In this document: positions 4,762-6,563 of the stretch, piece by piece
How positions within the stretch are numbered: position 1 is the first letter of the stretch
Layout of the letters: each line of letters opens with the position of its first letter
NCBI GenBank assembly: GCA_017632695.1
Contig: JAGBQS010000158.1
Span: 1 to 6,563 of the forward strand
DNA from: Bacteroidales bacterium
Lineage (GTDB): Bacteria; Bacteroidota; Bacteroidia; Bacteroidales; UBA3663
Direction of reading: 5' to 3'
Length of the DNA stretch: 6,563 nt
Made by a program: the position numbers and the translations under genes
Notes under the pieces: generated by a model
What the model was told of the DNA's origin: nothing
Seen by the model: only the letters and a program-made list of their open reading frames with translations
Databases searched by the model: none

Positions 4762-6453
4762 ATGAAACGATATATATTTGCCTTGTTGGCATTGTCGGTG
4801 CTTCCTCTGAGCGCCCAGAACGTAGTGGATGGAACCCGGTTCGGTTCGACCGACATTACCGGAACAGCACGTTACCGCAGTATGGCAGGCGCATTCGGCG
4901 CTTTGGGCGGCGACCCGTCGGCCATGACCGATAATCCTGCCGGCATGGGAATTTATCGAGGCACCAGCCAGCTCTCCATCACACCGAACCTCACATTCGC
5001 CCACAGTGAAGTAAACGGTTCCCTGAATACCGACATCCGGAAGACCGACGGATCGGTCAGCAACCTGGGCTATGTCATCTCGTTCAAGACCGATAACGCA
5101 AAGCATCTGGTGAATTTCAACGTCGGCATCGGCTTTAACCACAGCGCCGGCCTGACACGCCGCTACAAGATGTTCCAGAACCAGCCTATCAGCTCGTTCG
5201 GAGCCTATCTGGCCAACCGTGCCAACAACGCCCTGTTAGCTGCCGGACAGTATGGCAATCCTGATTACTTGTCGAAGGGAGGATGGGACGATTCTTCCTT
5301 CCCGCTCACAACCATCTATGCCTACGACTGCTATGCCATCGATCAGGTTAGGACAACCGATGGAGCCGGCAACACGGTTCTGGGCGACGGCGTAGAGTCG
5401 TATGACCAGCACGAAGGGTTGCCAAGCTACCAGCAGATGCTTGTTACCGAACGCAACCGCAATGACGAGTACAACATTAACTTCTCGGGTAACTGGGAAG
5501 ACTTCTTCTATGCCGGTTTAACGCTCAGCATCGCCGACTTCAACTCGACCATCACCACCCGCATGGACGAAGATTATGACATCAGCCGACAAGGATCGTA
5601 CACCGAGTATCACAACGATCTGGAGACCAAGGGATCGGGCGTCGGACTCAAGGGAGGCATCCTGATCAAACCGTCCGATAGCTGGCGCATCGGTGTAGCC
5701 GTCCACACCCCTACATGGTATAACATGAAGGACTTCTATATGGGCGAAATGACGACCGAAGATACCCGACTCGAAGGCAAATACTCAGGTGGAGAGACCT
5801 ACGAGTACCGCTACAAATACTTCTCGCCATGGGAGTATCAGCTCAGTACAGCCTGGGTGCTTGGCAACAAGGCGCTGCTGAGTCTGGAATGGGATGCCAA
5901 GGACTTCACCTCACAGAAGTACAAGGTGGCCGAAGACGAAGATGACGGCATCGACATTTATGAAGACGTCAACAGCTGCTTCGAGGATTTCTGCACCATG
6001 CAGCACACCTTCAAGGCCGGTGTGGAATATCGGGTAACGGATCACTTCAGCATTCGCGGCGGATATGCCTACAAGACTTCTCCATACAAAAAGGATCTGA
6101 TGGACAATCCCGGCAAATCGCGCGGCTGGAGCAACGGTTACTTCGGCGATGACAACACCCTGCTGTTCGATTCAACGACCAAGCCGAACTACACCCTGCT
6201 CGACAACCAGCAGTACATCACAGCCGGTATGGGCTGGCATGGCGAGACCTGGTTTGTAGACCTTTCCTTCATGCACCATACCCAGAATGAACTACTGGCA
6301 GCCTACCCGACTACCGATGCGCTCTACAACATCGACAACAACGGTGTGGTAACCATGACCAACGATGCCAACTTCGGCGCCGTTTCGGCTGACCACGTTG
6401 ACCTGAAGACCCGCTCCCTCCACTGGGATCTTACCGTAGGCTTCAGATTCTGA
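4762..6453 (+). CDS. OmpP1/FadL-family outer-membrane protein
   Basis: This 563-residue protein has a signal peptide (MKRYIFALLALSVLPLSA, likely cut after Ala18) and ends in Phe (LTVGFRF), typical of the beta-signal read by the BAM machinery. FadL-type proteins are 14-stranded barrels with a plugged lumen that pass hydrophobic molecules such as fatty acids or aromatics across the outer membrane. Family features are an N-terminal block, RYRSMAGAFGALGGDPSAM (37-55) running into the FadL-like NPAGMG (58-63); RIGVAVHTPTWY (309-320); and a late strand pair, FKAGVEYRVTDHFSIRGGYA (417-436). Alternating hydrophobic/polar strands continue to the end. Residues 391-402 form a very acidic segment, probably a loop. 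Bacteroidetes relatives are often labelled hemin receptor, but I see no TonB box or heme motif to support that. The ligand is unknown. It probably shares a transcript with the low-complexity exported protein 38 bases upstream, as no -7 box is visible in that gap. Confidence 0.88.
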   Translation: MKRYIFALLALSVLPLSAQNVVDGTRFGSTDITGTARYRSMAGAFGALGGDPSAMTDNPAGMGIYRGTSQLSITPNLTFAHSEVNGSLNTDIRKTDGSVSNLGYVISFKTDNAKHLVNFNVGIGFNHSAGLTRRYKMFQNQPISSFGAYLANRANNALLAAGQYGNPDYLSKGGWDDSSFPLTTIYAYDCYAIDQVRTTDGAGNTVLGDGVESYDQHEGLPSYQQMLVTERNRNDEYNINFSGNWEDFFYAGLTLSIADFNSTITTRMDEDYDISRQGSYTEYHNDLETKGSGVGLKGGILIKPSDSWRIGVAVHTPTWYNMKDFYMGEMTTEDTRLEGKYSGGETYEYRYKYFSPWEYQLSTAWVLGNKALLSLEWDAKDFTSQKYKVAEDEDDGIDIYEDVNSCFEDFCTMQHTFKAGVEYRVTDHFSIRGGYAYKTSPYKKDLMDNPGKSRGWSNGYFGDDNTLLFDSTTKPNYTLLDNQQYITAGMGWHGETWFVDLSFMHHTQNELLAAYPTTDALYNIDNNGVVTMTNDANFGAVSADHVDLKTRSLHWDLTVGFRF

Positions 6454-6563
6454 GAACGGAAACGACCACGCGGCTTACAGCGTACGGAAACCGTTTATAT
6501 CTATAACTTAAACCGCAATATCATTAGCAAGATATAGTTTGTGGAGAACTATTTAGATACACT
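6454..6563. other. Non-coding tail after the porin gene, no gene seen
   Basis: These 110 bases follow the TGA of the outer-membrane protein gene and contain no convincing reading frame. ACGG-AAA-CCGT (6484-6494) followed by TTATAT is a very small possible terminator. TATATCT (6496-6502) can pair with AGATATA (6530-6536), and ATATC (6518-6522) can pair alternatively with GATAT (6531-6535). TAGTTTG near 6535-6541 resembles, but does not match, a -7 box. None of these is strong enough to call separately. Confidence 0.3.

Noticed and set aside
4762..6453. Calling the outer-membrane protein a hemin receptor
   Set aside because: That label is common in database entries for this family, but the sequence shows FadL-type features, no TonB box and no heme-binding motif that I can identify.
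6484..6494. A rho-independent terminator after the porin gene
   Set aside because: The stem is four base pairs with a three-base loop and only a broken T-run, too weak to call on its own.

Overview
The window looks like a chromosomal segment of a Bacteroidales bacterium (Bacteroides, Prevotella or a relative). The evidence is a PL11-type pectin lyase, an L-rhamnose mutarotase, a Bacteroidetes-style OmpP1/FadL outer-membrane protein, two matches to the Bacteroidetes -7 promoter box (TAnnTTTG), and an absence of strong Shine-Dalgarno sites. Species cannot be named from what is visible. There are six protein genes, one cut off at the left edge. I see no tRNA, rRNA, CRISPR array or transposase.

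Left part (1-2213, plus strand): the 3' end of a rhamnogalacturonan lyase gene, 16 bases, rhaM (L-rhamnose mutarotase), then a membrane acyltransferase of the AT3 family. The first two fit together: the lyase cuts the rhamnose/galacturonate backbone of pectin, and RhaM interconverts the anomers of the released L-rhamnose for its catabolism. This is probably the end of a pectin utilisation locus. The acyltransferase follows on the same strand but is much more AT-rich than its neighbours and may be a later arrival.

Middle (2235-3313): prmA (ribosomal protein L11 methyltransferase) on the minus strand, converging on the acyltransferase gene. It is separated from the next plus-strand gene by a 281-base AT-rich divergent intergenic region. 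That region holds two divergently oriented -7-like boxes and two long imperfect inverted repeats, one in each predicted 5' leader. The repeat at 3207-3282 is the better of the two.

Right part (3314-6453, plus strand): a probable two-gene operon. The first gene encodes an exported protein of unknown function with a Tyr/Trp-packed middle and a very basic Ser/Gly/Thr/Arg low-complexity tail. The second, 38 bases downstream, encodes an OmpP1/FadL-family outer-membrane beta-barrel. Their pairing suggests a joint envelope or surface function, which is an inference. The last 110 bases hold no recognisable gene.

The best candidates for something undescribed are the low-complexity exported protein with its barrel partner, and the structured leader in front of them.
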